NCBI GenBank assembly: GCA_025594325.1
Contig: JANHCV010000005.1
Span: 2,011,501-2,075,500 of the forward strand
Source: Blastocladiella emersonii ATCC 22665
Taxonomy: Eukaryota > Blastocladiomycota > Blastocladiomycetes > Blastocladiales > Blastocladiaceae
Direction: 5' to 3'
Length of the DNA stretch: 64,000 nucleotides
Shown here: in pieces, positions 33,429 through 44,400 of the stretch
How the letters are laid out: every line of letters begins with the position of its first letter
Position numbering within the stretch: position 1 is the stretch's first letter
Position numbers and translations under genes: made by a program
The notes under the pieces: generated by a model
Seen by the model: the letters and a program-made list of their open reading frames with translations, nothing else
Database searches by the model: none
What the model was told of the DNA's origin: nothing

Positions 33429-35402
33429 CTACGTCCGCGTCTGTTCGTCATCGTTTGACAGCTGGCCGGAGAGAGACGAAATAACGAGCGAAAGCTCGCC
33501 ACGGATCCGCGAAAGGGTGCGGATTTGGGCTTCGACGGTCCGAGGATCGTTGGCCGGACCGCGAAGCGCTTGCATATCGGCTTCAGACGTAGACCAGGGC
33601 TCCGGGGCCAGGCGGGGCGGGTGAGGCGGGGAAGGGTTCCGCGCGGCCCAAGCAGCCATTAGCTCCTCGGGGAATAGCGGAGGGGGCGGCGGAGGCGGAA
33701 TGGGGAGTCGAGACAGCAAAGCAGTGATCGAGGCGTCATCGAGCTCATTGACCATGGTAGAAGGTGCAACACCAGCGGAGCTGCCGCTAATTGGTCCAAT
33801 CCCATTCCCTCGGCCCCCAAGAGCGTTGGTTCCGGGCGGGACATCAACGCTCTGCATAGAATCCATGCGTTCCGTCCGCAACGATTCGTCGGTTGCTTGA
33901 GGCGCCTGCGTGCGAACAACTTGCGTCGCGGTAGATGCATGAGAATCGTCGCGCCGATTGGCAGTTGGACCAGTCGCTGTAGCTGTAGGCGGGGGCCCGT
34001 GTGCAGGGGCCTGGCCAGGGACAGGGGCAGGGACAGGGCCAGGTCCAGCTGGTTGTGGTTGGGCATTCGCTACCACGGGAGGGGTCGCTCGATCGTCGCC
34101 CGCGTCGAGGAGCGGGCGGCGGCAAGTCGGGCAACTTTGTTGGCGCTCGAGCCAGCTTCTCATGCAGCCGAAGTGCAGGATGTGGCCACATGGAAGCTTC
34201 TTTGGAACCTGGTTACGGGTAGGTGCTGCCGGCGCGCTCACAGGATTCCCTGCGGGGTCCAGCTCGGGCGGAATAACCGGAACCAGCTCGCCTTGCGCGT
34301 GCATGTCCTCCCGGCAAATGATACAAGTGCGATCGGAAAGCCGCGCCAAGTCGTCGGGCAGCGCGTTCGGGTAACGTGTGTCCATGTTCCACGTTGCACG
34401 CCGGTATCGGACCAGGTCGCGCACCTTGAGCAAAAAGGAGCGCAGGGTCAAGTACAGATCTCGGACGATGTGGAGAGGCAGGGTATGGTTGAGTAGGACG
34501 ACGGAGAAGAAGTGAACGTAGTTGACGAGCTTGAAGAGATCGTGGGCGAGGTCGATGTAAAACACCCAAACGGACTTGTTCTCCCATGCGCTTTCGCGAC
34601 GCGCGTCATAGAGATTGATGAGATACTTGATGGCGATCACAACCATGGTTGAAATGAGAATTGTGTACTCAAAGTTGAAGAGAAGCATGACGCTCGGTCC
34701 CGACCCACGGTACGTGTCCATTGCGGCGTTTGCGAGGGTGATATCGACCGCAAGCATGGCCATCATGAAGACCTGAAGACGGAAATGAGAGAGAAAGGGA
34801 GATGTCGGAAGTTGCTCCATCTAGTACACGGTCGCACGACAAGTCAGCACTAAAACATGGTTGGTAGAGGGGGAGGGAAGCCCGACTGACGTACAATATC
34901 TACGCGGTCAGCAGTGACCCAATGGAACATCTTGAGGACAAGCAGAACCACAAAGTAGAGAGCAAAGCGGGCATCAAACTCGTCGCGGAAGGTTGTCATC
35001 GCAATGAGGAGTTCGGTAACAGCGAGCCAAGAGCGTTCGTATAGGTGTTCGACCTCGATGCCGCGGAGCGGCCCGAAAACCACCTTTTGGACCGAGCGCG
35101 CGGCCAGGAAGATAAGCAAGAGCCCGAGGTTGGCGATCACCTAGGGCGGCGCGGGAAAAAGGTCAGTTCGCGCTGGTCAAGTCAACGAGAATAAGCCGGC
35201 CTGGATGCTAGCAAGGTACCATCATGCTACCACCCGACTGGCTAAGCTGGATTCCAGCTGCGTAAAAGTGGCGACTCTGCTGCCAAGTGCTGGTGACGAC
35301 CAACCCGGCAAGGCCGGCCGAGATAACACCATACGTAAGCATTCGTGAGGATGGCAATGACCAGCGGCCGCCGCGGCGATTGACGGTAGTAGTCGGCGGC
35401 AT
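33429..35402 (-). CDS. HRD1: HRD1/synoviolin ER-membrane RING ubiquitin ligase
   Basis: HRD1 is the E3 ligase and retrotranslocation channel of ER-associated degradation. Exons are 35402-35220, 35140-34895 and 34820-33429, about 606 aa. Starting instead at the in-frame ATG at 35342 (MLTYGVISAGLAGLVV) would align best with the usual N-terminus and gives 586 aa. Several membrane helices precede the RING. Diagnostic blocks are RGIEVEHLYERSWLAVTE, LKMFHWVTADRVDIME (restored across an intron), LLFNFEYTIL and NMDTRYPNALPDDLARL. The RING-H2 is CIIC...CGHILHFGC...CPTC. The loop between the second and third metal ligands is longer than usual (about 38 residues). The C-terminal half is Pro/Ala-rich with LELFP-type helices at the end. 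Confidence 0.94.
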
Positions 35403-35738
35403 TCCGGCGCGTGGGGGTCGGGCGACTAGTACGATGCAGTGACTCTTCAAGTTAGCGCGGGATAAACAGCGTGCGTGAAGCTTGATGCATCAACTCTCGA
35501 TTGCGCCAAGTGACGGCGAAAGCTGACGACGTCAGAGTCCGCAGGGAAGGGAGGAAGACGTGGGCGGCTTGCATGGCGCGGTGGCGGAACGCGTAGATCG
35601 GACGTTGCACACGTGCGCCCATGTGTTTGTTCGACGCGTCGACAACGTAGCACCTGGAGACAACAAATTTTGTGTGCGAGGGAAAAGAAAGAGACTGATA
35701 TATAAAAATGCGTGTCCGCCCATCATCCACTGTTCACT
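35403..35738. other. Upstream region of HRD1
   Basis: 336 bp between the GDE stop and the HRD1 start, both on the minus strand, so it holds the HRD1 promoter and the GDE terminator. GACGCGTC occurs at 35633-35640. A TATATAAAAA stretch at about 35698-35708 lies close to the GDE stop and is more likely part of its 3' flank than a TATA box. Confidence 0.45.
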
Positions 35739-38700
35739 TTACTCGTCGTTGATCCGGCAAGCCGCCCGCATCTCCATCGTGAGACTACGGTTCAGCACAC
35801 TCTCGCGCATCTTGAACATGTCGTGCTCGAGCTCCAGCAGGGTCGCTGCAGACCACGCCTGGGTTGGGCAGCTCCCGTTGCACTTGGACCCGTTGCGGTT
35901 GGTGAGTTCAGGGAGACCTGCCCAGCTCGACGAGTTGATGTGCACGCGCGCCGGAAGCAGCCGGGAGTTGATGACCTGGAGCGTGTGCTTGAGCCGGTCC
36001 GCCTGGGTGTCTCCGGGGAGCGCGCTGAGCTCCAGCGCCTCGGGGCTTGGCACGAGCCCCATCGCACTCCACTCGGACGCATCCGGACGCAAAGTACCGA
36101 AATGAAGAAGCGCGCGGTACAGGTGCCCGGCGAGCCAAAGCCACTCCGGCCCCTGGTGATAATTCCACCCGTGGGCTACAGTCTTGTCCGTCCCGTCGTT
36201 ACCGTTGTCGTAGTCGCCTCGGTAAGCGGGGTCCGCTGGATCCAGAGTGCGCACCCCGAGCGGGCCAGCCAGGTGCTCGAGACCCTGCTGAAGCGCAATG
36301 GCGGCGTGTACCGGGTTGAAAAGCTCCGGGTACTATAGTTCCGCGCAAAGGTGGCCGTTAGTCCTCTGGCACTACTAACTGGCAGCCAAACAAGGGGACG
36401 CGACACGTACGATGGCCATGGCAACAAACTGGTTTGGACGGAACTGGTAGTCGGCGCGCGGATCTGCTCCTCCGTACGTGTCCTTGAAGATTCCGCGCCG
36501 CTGGACGTGCGCCAGGGCCAAATTGGCACCTGCGGCCTCCCATACAGCCTGCTCGGACAACAGCGGCACGTACATGTGCAAGGCAAAGGACCGCTTCAGA
36601 AGGCCGAGCCACTCCCCCCACGCCACGATCCGGTCAAGCGGTGCGGGGGCGGTAACGCCAGGTACAGTAATGGTACCCTCGTCGTAGAGTGAATCGAGCC
36701 ACGCGATGCAGCTCGCAAGCAGAGCCTGAAGCTCAATATCAGCGCCGTCGCGGGGCGTTGCGGGCTGGCCTGCATTGCCTGCCTTGTGCGAGTCACCCAT
36801 CTACATCAAGGACCAGGGGAAGTTGGTCAGGTCAGGCTCGAAACAAGAAAATGATCAGGTAGTCTCCGGTCCGCACCTTGTCCATCCAGGTGCCGCAGTT
36901 CCACGGGTTGCCGCCGCAAACAAAGCCAGTCGACCAATCGATGAAGGCGTCGACCTGGAAGCCGTCGTCTTTCATGGCGTGGTCCAAATTGGGACCTGCA
37001 TTCCACTCGCGGAAGTGAATGCCACTGGCATGGCGCTGCAAGGCCTCGATCAAGAGGTCGAGGACCGTGGTCGAAGTGGAGAACGCGCTCGGATCGTCCC
37101 AGTGGACGAAAGTGTCCCCTGGGAACCGGCGCGGCAGACGCACTTCGAGGAAAGCATTGCCCTCGGGCGACCCAGTACAATAATCCTGCACACTTTGCAC
37201 AAACCACCAAACGGCGTCGCGCGCGTTATAGCGCGGGTACCGGCCGCTGTCGAGAAGGTTTGGGATCAATCCATGGCGCATCGTCGAGCCAAAAGCGAGA
37301 AGATGGGCCCGAGCCAAGTCAAACTGCTCGGTGATGAGGTACATGCCTTTGAGGGAGATGAAAACGTCGCGCCCCCAGCAGCGCATGTGCTGCGTCGAAA
37401 AGTGTGGCAGCCCTACGCACCGAGCGCACCGAACAGGTCAGTTGGATTACAGAGTTGTGTGGAGACGAGGAAGAGGATATGTACCGGCAGCCAAAGAGGG
37501 GAGAGGCTTCCGCGGGTCCAGGGATGCGCTCCGCACGACGCTCGTCAGCTGGACCGAGGTCAAGGCGAGCTGCTCGACAAATTTAGGGCTTTTGGCAACA
37601 AATCGGCCCAGCTTCTTGGACGCCGACGTGTGCGCAGCGCTACAGGCTGTCATGATAACGACCGAAAAGTACTTGGGAGCCAGGTAGTGAGGAACCGTTT
37701 TAATGAGATCGAACCGCTCGCGGAGCCATTCAGCGACTGCAGCAACTGCGCCAGTTGCATGACCATCACGAACTAGGCGTTCAAGGCGACCGACGGTGTA
37801 GTCCATGAGCCACGCGCCATCGCGTAGATTGGTGCACATCGGGTGGCCGAGGTCGTTGCGCTGCATGATCCCCCGAAGCACGGACGCAATGCCCTCGAGA
37901 CCACAGTACGAAAGCGGACCGTAGCCGGGAACGTCGTAGACACCGCCTCCGTGCTCCCGCTCCTCTGCATCGCTCTGGAACAACAACAAGCCATGGTCTC
38001 GCAGCGTCAAAGCGTCGCAGAGGAGGGAAAGGCCGCTCCGTAGAGTCCCCTCCAGGGTCTCCAATTCGTGAAGGCTCGCAAGCCGGTCGGCAGTCGTGAT
38101 CCAAGTCTCGAAGATGAAAGCCGTGCCGGGTGCGGTAGCTGGGTCAATTGAGACCGTGGTGTTCCCTTGGTCGTCAGTGGTAATGCGGCACTGAGAGCGA
38201 GTGTCCACGAGGTGCGCTGGAATGCCAAGGATGAATCCGCCCGTCTCTGAGTCCTTGGGGGCAGGCCCATCAACCTGGACTCCGTGAGCAGCAATGAAGC
38301 GCGCCTGGGTACGTTTGAGAATAACCGGGTTCAAAGAGCTCGAAACGGACGTGTTCCGAAAGCCGGTCCGTGCGATGAGCACCACGCCGCGATGCTGAAC
38401 GGGATCTTGGCGGTAGACAATGACGTAGTCGTTCTCTTGGTGGACGTACAGCTCAGAAAAGTGCTCGCGGGCCATGCGCTGGTGCAAATCGTTGAGCGTT
38501 TGGCGGAACGGATGCATCCCCTGCGTCTCCGCGAGGGGAGGGTAGTGGCGCTGCTCGTGGACAATATCCGAAGCTTTTGGCGGGAAGATGTCGTAGCCGA
38601 GTGTAGTGCCCACGGCACAGCAAGTCATCGCAACCAAGGCGGCGTTGGAAATCGAGTCCTGGACAGTCCGCTTCTCTGCGACAGCTGGGTTATCGTGTGT

Positions 38701-41056
38701 GCAATCGTAGAAGAGGGCGTGAGGTTCAGAAGCACGGACGTCAATGAACTACATGCGTGGGTGAGCGAACGTCCTGCAAATTCACTCGTGAGCGACGTAC
38801 CTCATGCGGGTGGGAGGTACAATGGGTCGATGACGTGTTGGACGAGCGGAAGGATCCCACCGGATCGCCCGAGTACCGGTGAATGAGACGGGACAGCTCA
38901 GTAGGGTCCCACGCCTGCATTGCTTCGCGGATAAGCGAGTTGATCCCGAGCTTGGCAACAAAGAATCGGTCGACCTCCGAATCCCCAGTGAAGAGCTCGG
39001 CGACAACGTATAGGTCGGGACGGACAGTTCGCGCCGTGTCGAGGAGGTATTGCGCGACGTGAATTGGAGTTGAGTGGCAGTTGTCGATGCGGAAGCCGTG
39101 GAAGTGCTTCGCCATGAGGCGGGTGTACTCGGCCATGTGATCCCAAAGCCACGGTGCGTCTGCGCGGGACTGCCCGTAGCGCAGTTTGACGCAGTCGCCC
39201 CACACGATCACCTCGCGCCGGAGGTAGGCGCGCGACTTTGGCGACGCAAAGTCCACGAGCGGGTTCGCGTTCCAAATCCAGCCGTTGTTGGCCCACGCCA
39301 GCTCAGGTCGGAACGCTTTCTCACAGAGGGCAATGTTGTCGCAATCAAGCGAGTCGAGGAATCCCCGCGTGAAGTAGGACCATACGAGGGGTGTTTCGCG
39401 AGACACAGGCCCGAGCTTGGGGCCGTCTGCAGCGATTCGCTGCCAGCGGACAGTGTTGGTGATGTTGGTGAAAATGGCACGCACATCATCGTCGTATGCC
39501 GTGTACAGAGGGAGGTTGATCTCGTTCAGGACAGAAACGAGCTCTTCCTCCAGGTCCTCGACGCTTGGTTCACCCGGTGAACGTGGCCGCGGAACATTCG
39601 AGAGCGCGGAAGCGACGGCCGTGGAGGAAGCAGGCGCCGTTTCGGCCGAGGTCACTGCGGGAGAAGCGGCGTTACCGCTCGCGGTGGAACAACGCAGAGC
39701 AACACGCTCACGGCGCCACGCCTCGAGGTAGCGAATGCACGCGTCGGATGAGATAGACTTGGCGAAGCGATCCCCGAACTGCCCATCGACCAGACCGTGA
39801 CGTTTGAGGCGCTCAGCGCGTGCGGCAAGGGGCAGTGCAAACACACCAGAAAAGTTAGCGACATCGAGAGCAAGGCGGAGGTGTGGGTCGAGAGTAAGCC
39901 ATGCCGTTCTGGCAGCACACGAGACGGCGGCCACGTCGAGGACGTAGTACTCCCAAAGGCGAAGGGCCTTGAAAGGTCCGTCGCGGAAAGCGGTCAAAGC
40001 CTGAGCCAGGTCCTCCTCGCAGGCAATGACACTCGGGAGCCCGTGCTCGGTGACGAGGGTGGCCGAAAAGTTCACAATCGCATCGTCGAGCTCGTAAGCC
40101 GGGCGAAGGTGCGGCGAATTGACCAGGTTGTAGCCCGACTCTGGATGCGAGCGGAGCCAGGCCGAGTTGCAGGCCGTGTGGTTCCATACCACGTCGGTCA
40201 TGGACAGGATGGCGAGGTCCTGGTCAAGGTGGTCTACGAAACGCCGAAGCTCGGCGAAACGGCCGTCCGCATCCGTGGGCGGGGCGGCGTCGCCGACAAA
40301 CAAGTTCGGGTCGAGGTCGAGCTGGTCAAAGAGCGAGTAAGGGGAACCCGAAATCCCGCGCGGCTGGAGCGGTACAAAGTGCACCATGTTGTAGCGCAGC
40401 TTGGACAGCACACGAAATTGCTTGTCCCAATCGCGGAGCGGGCCCAACCACTTGGGGACCACGGTCAGCAGGACGACGGCATCGAGGGAAGCAGGAGCAA
40501 GCAAGCGACGCTCGTCCTCCGCTGAGCCGCCCGTCGTGGCGCCCAGGTGAGGCGCGATGCGCAGGCAAAGCGAGGGCTCGACGAGAAAGTAGCCAGTCTC
40601 GGTGCGGTGCGCCGAGGACTCGGGTGGACCGTACTCGACGTGGTACTCAAAGGCACCCGGGAGCGCCACGTCGATCTCGACGTACGCATCGTTCACGTAG
40701 TCGTAGTGGAAGGGGACCGCGTGGAAGGATGAGCGCTGGAAAGCGGCGGCGGCCTCGGCGGCCGGCGACACGCCAACGGGGTAATTCGTCACGAGGCGCG
40801 CCTGGTCGGCGAGCAAGTCGACGCCGGCGCGCAGCAGGAAGCGCAGGCGGTGTGCGGCATCCGGGGCTCGCCGCGGCGGCAGGCGCACCAGGGGCAGTGC
40901 GTAGCGCGGTGCGTCGAGCTTGAACTGGAGGATCGGGGCGCGGGTGGGGGCCGCGGAGTCGCCGTCACCGTAGACGCCCGGGAGATGGTGGACGCTCTCC
41001 GAGTGTGCCGTGCGCATGCGTCCCGAGTTGGGCGGCGCCACGGCCGAGACGTGCAT
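35739..41056 (-). CDS. GDB1: Glycogen debranching enzyme (4-alpha-glucanotransferase / amylo-1,6-glucosidase)
   Basis: The bifunctional eukaryotic debrancher moves maltotriosyl units and then cleaves the alpha-1,6 branch glucose. Exons (minus strand) are 41056-38801, 38748-37485, 37412-36877, 36800-36411 and 36332-35739, about 1679 aa (family about 1500). The GH13 half shows YNMVHFVPLQPRGISGSPYS, the DVVWNHTA motif, GFRIDNCHSTPIHVA (nucleophile Asp) and VVAELFTGD (acid/base Glu), with an Ala/Ser-rich insert near residues 465-495. The GH133 half shows AAGLPHFSTQHMRCWGRDVF, HGLIPNLLDSGRYPRYNARD, GIHFREWNAG, CGTWMDKMG, PATPRDG and WNYHQGPEWLW. The C-terminal GLPELTNRNG and TQAWS motifs are present. 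The gene is divergent from intersectin (431-bp gap). Confidence 0.96.
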
Positions 41057-41487
41057 GTTGGGGGCAATGGATGCGGGGCACTGGTGTTGGCGAGCGCGGG
41101 ACGAGAGCAGGGCGGGGCAAGTTCCGCTGGATTAGCAGCAGCAGGAGCGACCGTTGCGGTTGCGGTTGCGGTAGGAGCGAAGTGTGCAAGAGGGGCGGCG
41201 GCGGGGCAGCGGCAGGGCGAGTCCAAAGGCGGTGGTTCGAAAAACGGTTACGCGTCGCTCATGCGTGTGCATCATGTGCCGCCATGGGACCGCGGACCTC
41301 GGGTGGCGCACCGCCGCGGGAGGCTGCTGCCACCCCCACCCTGCCACCCACCCCTGCTGCTGCACAGAGCGGCAGCGCCTTCGCGGCAGCCTTCGCGGCC
41401 CACCGACTGGCCGCTTCCTCCCTCGATCGCACGAGTCCCCCGCTTGCGACCGACCCCGGTGCAAACAGCACTTGTTGCAACGAAACC
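41057..41487. other. Divergent promoter gap GDE/intersectin
   Basis: 431 bp between outward-pointing starts, with ACGCGTC at 41250-41256 (194 bp from the GDE ATG, 232 bp from the intersectin ATG). It also holds a GTTGCGGTTGCGGTTGCGGT direct repeat near 41151-41172 and CAGCAGCAGG-type triplets. I see no supported coding exon. Confidence 0.5.
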
Positions 41488-44400
41488 ATGAACGCACCGC
41501 CCGGCAGCGGACCGCTGCCGGCCCCGCCCTCGTTCGTGCCGCCCGCCGACGTGCAGACCTACTCGCAGCTCTTTGCCGCTTCGGCCGGCAACGACTTCCG
41601 CGCCCGCATCCCCGGTATGCCTCCCCTCCGTGTGTAAAGCGCACGCCCAGTGAGCTGACGGATTGCCGTCATGCGTGCCCGCCCCGATCCTAGCCAATGC
41701 CGCCCGGGCCATCCTCGTGAAGAGCGGCGTCGCGAACGAGGTCCTCGCCCGCATTTGGGGCCTCGCCGACACCTCGTCGACCGGCGCCCTGACCTTTGCT
41801 GAGTTTTGCCTCGCCATGGCCCTCGTCAAGCGCGCCATGGAGTCGCCCGCCAACGTGCCCCCGACCCTCCCGCACCACATTCGCAATGAGATCATGTCCC
41901 TGAACATCCAGCTTGGCGTCGGCGCTGGCCTTGGCGCGAGCCCCGCACCGTCCCCTGCACCGCCCATGCCCTCGTCGTTCTCGGGCTCCGCGCTTGGCCC
42001 CGCCTCCGTGTCTGCCTCCTCGAGTCTTTCAAACCTTTCCGCCCTGGCCGCTGCCACCGCGGTGCCTGCCCATCTGCCCAAGTCCACCAGCGCCGGCGCT
42101 CTGGGCGCCTGGACATCGTCCTCGGGCGCTTCTGTTTCGCTCCCGCGTGCCGCCCCTGGAAGTCAGGTGGGGTCTGGTACCGGCTTGGCCATGTCTGCCA
42201 TGACCGTGCCCGGCATCATGGCCTCGCTCGCCACGCCGCCCACTGCCGCCTCGACAGCGCGCGTGCCCACGGGAGAGTGGCTCATCTCTCACGATGAAAA
42301 GCTCAAGTACCTATCACTCTTCAAATCCTGGGACTCGGCCGGCGTGGGTTACCTCTCGGGTGAGCAGTGCCGCGAAATCTTTGCTACCGCGGGTCTGCCG
42401 CAGAACATTCTGCAGCACATTTGGTCGCTCGCCGATATCCACAATGCGGGTAAGCTCAATTCCGACGAGTTTGCCATTGCCATGCACCTCATTTACAAGA
42501 AACTGAGCAACGTTGACCTCCCGTCCACGCTTCCGCCCGGGCTCGTACCCTCGTCGCAAAAGGACCTCGACAACTCGGTCTCCTTCATGAAGGACCGTCT
42601 CATGCAGCAGATGCTAATCGAGAAGATGGCTTCCGCCAACTCACCGGCATGGGTGCGCTCGGCATCGCCCTCGGGCCCTACAGGCAGCGTCCGCTCGCAC
42701 AGCTCGACGGCGGCTCCTGCCGGCGCACCCGGCGCGTCAGGGGCTTCAGCTGACCCTGCCGTCGGCTACGTCTCCAAGCACCGCCGGCGCCCGCTTGCTG
42801 GTGCGGCCAACGCTGCGCCGTCCGACCCCGCTGTTGCCGAACGCCTCACTGAGCTGCAGCGCCAGATTGACCAGACACGGGAGCTGCTTACGCTGAAACG
42901 TGACCAGGCCCAGCGCATTCGCCTTGCCCAAGGCAAACTTGAGGACCCAGACCTCGTGCGCTCGCTGCATGGGCAGGTGATTGACCTCCAGCGCGTGCTT
43001 CGCAGCCTCAAGGCTCAGTACGAGGACAAGCTGCGCTCGGGCATTGTCTTACCCGATACGGCTGGCCCGACCGCAAATGCGCGCGGCGCACGCGAGCGTG
43101 AGGACATGGTTCGGACCATTCTTACTCTTCGTGAGAAGCTGAACGGTATCCTCCTCAAGGTCTTCAAACTGCGCGACATGAAAAAGTACAAGTACGCGCC
43201 CATTCCAGAGCAGTCTTCGATCAACATTTCGTCTCTTTTGCATGCCACGCAGCGCGCGCCTGGCTCGCCTGCCACTCTGGCCTCTGCGACCATGTCGGAA
43301 GAGGAGCGTCGGAAGCAAAAGGCGGCCGAAATGCTTGCTCAGCGCATGGCTGCGCTCAACGTCACTTCAGACTCGGCCTCAGGCGCCAAAAAGCTTTCTT
43401 CCGCCCAGGAGGAGGCGAAACTGCGCATCCAGGCCGAGTCGGATCGTCTCACAGCTTCGTACCGCGAGCTGGAGGGGAAGCTTAAGGCACTTTCGAGCCC
43501 CGAATCAGCGCAAGAACTTTTGGGCCAGTTCCAGGCCAAGCTGGCCGTCATTGCTGAGCTTTTGCGCCCTGTCGAGCTGCCTGAAGTGTACGCCAAGCAA
43601 TCGTCTCGTATTGAGCCGGCGCTTTCACCGCAGACCAAGCCCCCCGCGCAACCTCTGCCTGCTGCTTCGCCTGTCGCGGTCGCGGATGGCCCCGCGTCCG
43701 TGACCATCAACCGGCCTTCAACCTTTGCCGACGACTCGATGCTGAAGCAATTCAGCAAAATCACTGGACAGGCCGCTGGCCAAGCTTCTGCCGCTGCGTA
43801 TGACCGCTCGCCTGGACTGTCCACTTGGCAAGCAGTGCAGCAGCCTGGTCACCACGACGCACACAACTCCACCTCAACCTCGTCCGCGCGGCCAAACGTC
43901 CCGACGGTGCTGACCACCAATGAAAACGGCATCCCTCCTGATTGGACGTCACTGCTCACCAACCCCACCACCACGGGCCTGGCGACCATGGCCCCGTCCA
44001 AGTCGCCGCAGCTCACCGCTTCGGTTACTCGTAACTTGCCAAAGCCAGGCGACGACGACCTTACGCAGGCTGCGGCGAACGAGCCTACCTCTCCTCCCCC
44101 TTCCTCGGCATTCCAACGAAAGCTCTCAACCGATTGGCTGGCGACGTCGGGACCCACCTCCAAGCATACCGATCCGTTTGCTCCTGACGCCTCTGTGCCT
44201 TCGGTCCCGCCGCTTCCCTTCCCAGCCAAGACGGTCAAGACTGAACCACCCCCGCTTGCAGAGTCGTCTTTTCCGCCACCCCCTCCGCCGGCCATCGAGT
44301 TCCCTGACCCGTTCAATGCGGCTGGGTCCCCGACAGACCCGTCACTTGTGGATTTGCAGCATAACTTGCAAGGCGCAGCCTCCCTGTCCGCGTCTGGCTC

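Noticed and set aside
35698-35710. TATA box for HRD1
   Set aside because: It lies about 300 bp from the HRD1 start and directly beside the GDE stop, so it is more likely 3' flank.
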